This document shows, piece by piece, positions 6,957-8,432 of a stretch of 8,432 nt of DNA. Within the stretch, counting starts at the first letter, position 1, and every line of letters begins with the position of its first letter. The stretch is from NCBI GenBank assembly GCA_012961655.1, contig DTYX01000685.1:1-8432 (forward strand), read 5' to 3'. Made by a program: the position numbers and the translations under genes. The notes beneath the pieces are model-generated. The model saw only the letters and a list, made by a program, of their open reading frames with translations, was not told the DNA's origin and did not search any database. The stretch is from Candidatus Poribacteria bacterium (lineage in GTDB: Bacteria; Poribacteria; WGA-4E; DTYX01).

Positions 6957-7105
6957 GGGTCGGACATATTTCTAATACTGTAACGGTGTGGCTCCGTAGA
7001 ACACGGATGTCATTTACACCTCCCGTTTTCCACGGAGTAGCAGGCTTCAGCCTGCGTTATCACCGACGCAACCTGAAGGTTGCTACTCCGAAATAGGTCC
7101 AACCC
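6957..7105. repeat. MITE-like element with imperfect 16-bp terminal inverted repeats
   Basis: The left end GGGTCGGACATATTTC (6957-6972) and the right end GAAATAGGTCCAACCC (7090-7105) are inverted copies matching at 14 of 16 positions. Inside lie a 58-bp nested palindrome (7033-7090) and a smaller hairpin TCCGT-AGAAC-ACGGA (6993-7007) bracketed by GGTGT (6985-6989) and ACACC (7016-7020). Outside, GCTTTCTAAT (6946-6955) and GCTTTCTGAT (7108-7117) form a 9-of-10 direct repeat that could be a decayed target duplication, one base from the left terminal repeat and two from the right. There is no coding capacity. This fits a non-autonomous mobile or dispersed repeat, but a structured intergenic RNA is also possible. 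Classification needs further copies in the genome. Confidence 0.55.
7033..7090. repeat. 58-bp nested palindrome (REP-like cruciform)
   Basis: Two 25-nt arms (7033-7057 and 7066-7090) are inverted copies matching at 21 of 25 positions around an 8-nt spacer. The outer ten bases, CGGAGTAGCA and TGCTACTCCG, are perfect. Each arm also contains its own 5-bp hairpin with a four-base loop: CAGGC-TTCA-GCCTG (7041-7054) and CAACC-TGAA-GGTTG (7069-7082). The four differences between the arms fall in these two small stems as paired changes that keep each stem intact. No T-run follows on either strand, so it does not look like an intrinsic terminator. Confidence 0.8.
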
Positions 7106-7136
7106 TCGCTTTCTGATGTTTTTACTCTATCATCAG

Positions 7137-8432
7137 TTACTCGAATTCCAATACGGACACGCTATTCGCTTCCCTGTTTGTCACATACATCTTCGTTCCA
7201 TCATTGGTTGTAGCGATTCCTAACGGAAACGAGAATCCGCGCACGACTTCTTTGACGACTATCCCCGCAGATACATCCACCACTGAGACGGTCGAGTTGG
7301 AATGAATCACCACGTAAAGGATGTCTCCGTCGGGAAAATCGTCTGTTACGGCGATGCCACGCGGGATGGCGCCGACATCGAAGTCACGGACCTTCTTTGA
7401 AATAGTATTTATCATAGATACGGTACTGCCGCCGCTATTGGAGACGTATACAAACCTGCCATCAGAAGAGATGACTACATCCATCGGATTGCTGCCTACA
7501 CTGATAGTGGACAGTTGCCGTTTAACCCAAACATCGACGATGGAAACCGTGCCATCTTTTTTATTGGATACATAAAGAATATTGTCGTCAGGTGTGATGA
7601 CAACGCCATACGGTTTGTTCCCAACTGGTATTACATCTGTTTCTACCCGCCTGTTTAAATCAATTACTGACACGTCCCCATCTGTATTGCCGCCAGGTCT
7701 CCTCAGATGATTGACGACATAGAGTAAATCTCCACTCGATGAAACAGCTAAGGAAGTAGGATTATTGCCCACGTCGATTTTTTTTATCTCTTTGAGTTTT
7801 TGAGTGTCGATAACGGACACATCGTCACTGCCACTGTTGGCGACATATACCTCCATGCGCTTCGGATTGTAGACAATTCCCAGGGGAGCTTTACCGACGT
7901 TGACTTTCGCAAAAACCTTATCGTCACGAACGTTTATCACCGAGACGCTGTTCCCACGTTCATTTGTCACATAAGCGCGACCGGAATCCGGTGAAAAGAC
8001 AACATAGTTTGGAACGTTAAAATCGAAATGTGTAATTTGTCCCTTGACGCTTCTAATCGTTTTTAGAGAAATGGGCAATTCATAATCTCCCGACGGAGGG
8101 ATGTTGACATTGCCTTTGAAGTGGATATACCGGCTGATAAATCCACCGTAGGAAACTTCTAATGGAAGATCGCCGCTCTCTTTGAAATCTTTAAAGATAA
8201 CCTCTCCTAAGTCGTTGGTTTTCTTTTCGGGCATGGCATTCAGTATGACAGAAGCATCTTTTATGTTTTTCATCGTGCGAACGTCTGTTACAATAACGGT
8301 TACATCCCTCTTCACTGTGATGGTGACAGTCAAGTGAATAGGTTTGTTACCATCACTGCTGATGGTAATTTCTCCTCTGTACGGTAATTCACCGCTGGGT
8401 GGCAATCCTTCTCGGCTTACGCTGACTCCGAC
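7137..8432 (-). CDS. Secreted or surface YVTN beta-propeller protein, 3' portion
   Basis: The frame is open at the right edge, so the N-terminus is missing; 431 residues are visible before TAA at 7137-7139. Visible residues 1-40 match the end of an Ig/BACON-like domain (VSREGLPPSG, then GEITISSDGNKPIHLTVTITV-type strands). Residues 41-125 form a carboxypeptidase-regulatory/PEGA-like beta domain. Residues 132-431 form a propeller with seven copies of the xVSVIDx strand (SVSVINV, DVSVIDT, DVSVIDL, TVSIVDV, TVSMINT, TVSVVDV, SVSVLEF), each separated by YVxN and VGxxPxGVxxxxDG-type strands. The protein ends within the last blade, and the strand before blade one (VPNYVVFSPDSGRAYVTN) can close the ring. 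Such YVTN propellers are known in surface-layer and secreted proteins and act as binding scaffolds; the ligand is unknown. There is no C-terminal sorting domain. The TTG at 8405 is an internal Leu, not a start, because the domain continues upstream of it. Confidence 0.92.
   Translation of the reverse strand, partial: VGVSVSREGLPPSGELPYRGEITISSDGNKPIHLTVTITVKRDVTVIVTDVRTMKNIKDASVILNAMPEKKTNDLGEVIFKDFKESGDLPLEVSYGGFISRYIHFKGNVNIPPSGDYELPISLKTIRSVKGQITHFDFNVPNYVVFSPDSGRAYVTNERGNSVSVINVRDDKVFAKVNVGKAPLGIVYNPKRMEVYVANSGSDDVSVIDTQKLKEIKKIDVGNNPTSLAVSSSGDLLYVVNHLRRPGGNTDGDVSVIDLNRRVETDVIPVGNKPYGVVITPDDNILYVSNKKDGTVSIVDVWVKRQLSTISVGSNPMDVVISSDGRFVYVSNSGGSTVSMINTISKKVRDFDVGAIPRGIAVTDDFPDGDILYVVIHSNSTVSVVDVSAGIVVKEVVRGFSFPLGIATTNDGTKMYVTNREANSVSVLEFE

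Noticed and set aside
7113..7136. Stem CTGATG/CATCAG with a 12-nt loop just after the propeller gene stop, considered as a terminator
   Set aside because: The stem is only six AT-rich pairs with a long loop, and no T-run follows it on the minus strand.
8403..8405. TTG as the start of the propeller gene
   Set aside because: The codons upstream continue the same Ig/BACON-like strand pattern (VSVSREG before the Leu) to the window edge without a stop, so this is an internal Leu.

Overview
The window reads as part of an uncultured, Candidatus Poribacteria-like bacterium. The main basis is the C-terminal module of the central gene, with its motif QNYPNPFNPETWIPYQ and ending SGIYFYRLEAGNFSAVRKLV, a wording I associate strongly with Poribacteria. 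The secreted mosaic proteins (PKD, Ig-like, Fn3, dockerin, cohesin, YVTN propeller, caspase-like) fit that assignment. It comes from recognising family style, not from a search. Base composition is moderate and looks even across the genes.

All real coding sequence is on the minus strand, so transcription runs from right to left. (1) 8432-7137 is the 3' part of a surface or secreted protein. It has the end of an Ig/BACON-like domain, a carboxypeptidase-regulatory-like beta domain and a complete seven-repeat YVTN propeller; its 5' end lies beyond the window. (2) 7136-6927 is a 210-bp gap filled mostly by a MITE-like inverted-repeat element with a 58-bp nested palindrome. (3) 6926-4455 is a complete 823-aa secreted right-handed beta-helix protein with Fn3-type modules and a FlgD/T9SS-type-A-like C-terminal domain. 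(4) 4454-4340 is a short gap whose only clear content is a strong ribosome binding site. (5) 4339 to the left edge is one uninterrupted frame of 1446 codons with no stop. It encodes a giant secreted protein: signal peptide, shared beta module, Ig, PKD, two more Ig, a regulatory-like domain, further Ig-like domains, a caspase/C13-like domain, an Ig-like domain, two dockerin repeats and the start of a cohesin-like domain.

The three proteins look like parts of a cell-surface or extracellular set. Genes 2 and 3 share a homologous module of about 80 residues, at the C-terminal side of one and the N-terminus of the other. Co-transcription is possible (same strand, gaps of 210 and 115 bp) but no promoter or terminator can be shown. 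The strongest biological oddity is that the caspase-like domain of the giant protein carries Ser where the catalytic Cys of this fold is expected (EASHSG instead of EACYSG), while the catalytic-type His is kept. This suggests a pseudoprotease or an altered nucleophile inside a dockerin/cohesin adhesin scaffold. No RNA genes, CRISPR arrays or transposase genes were seen.
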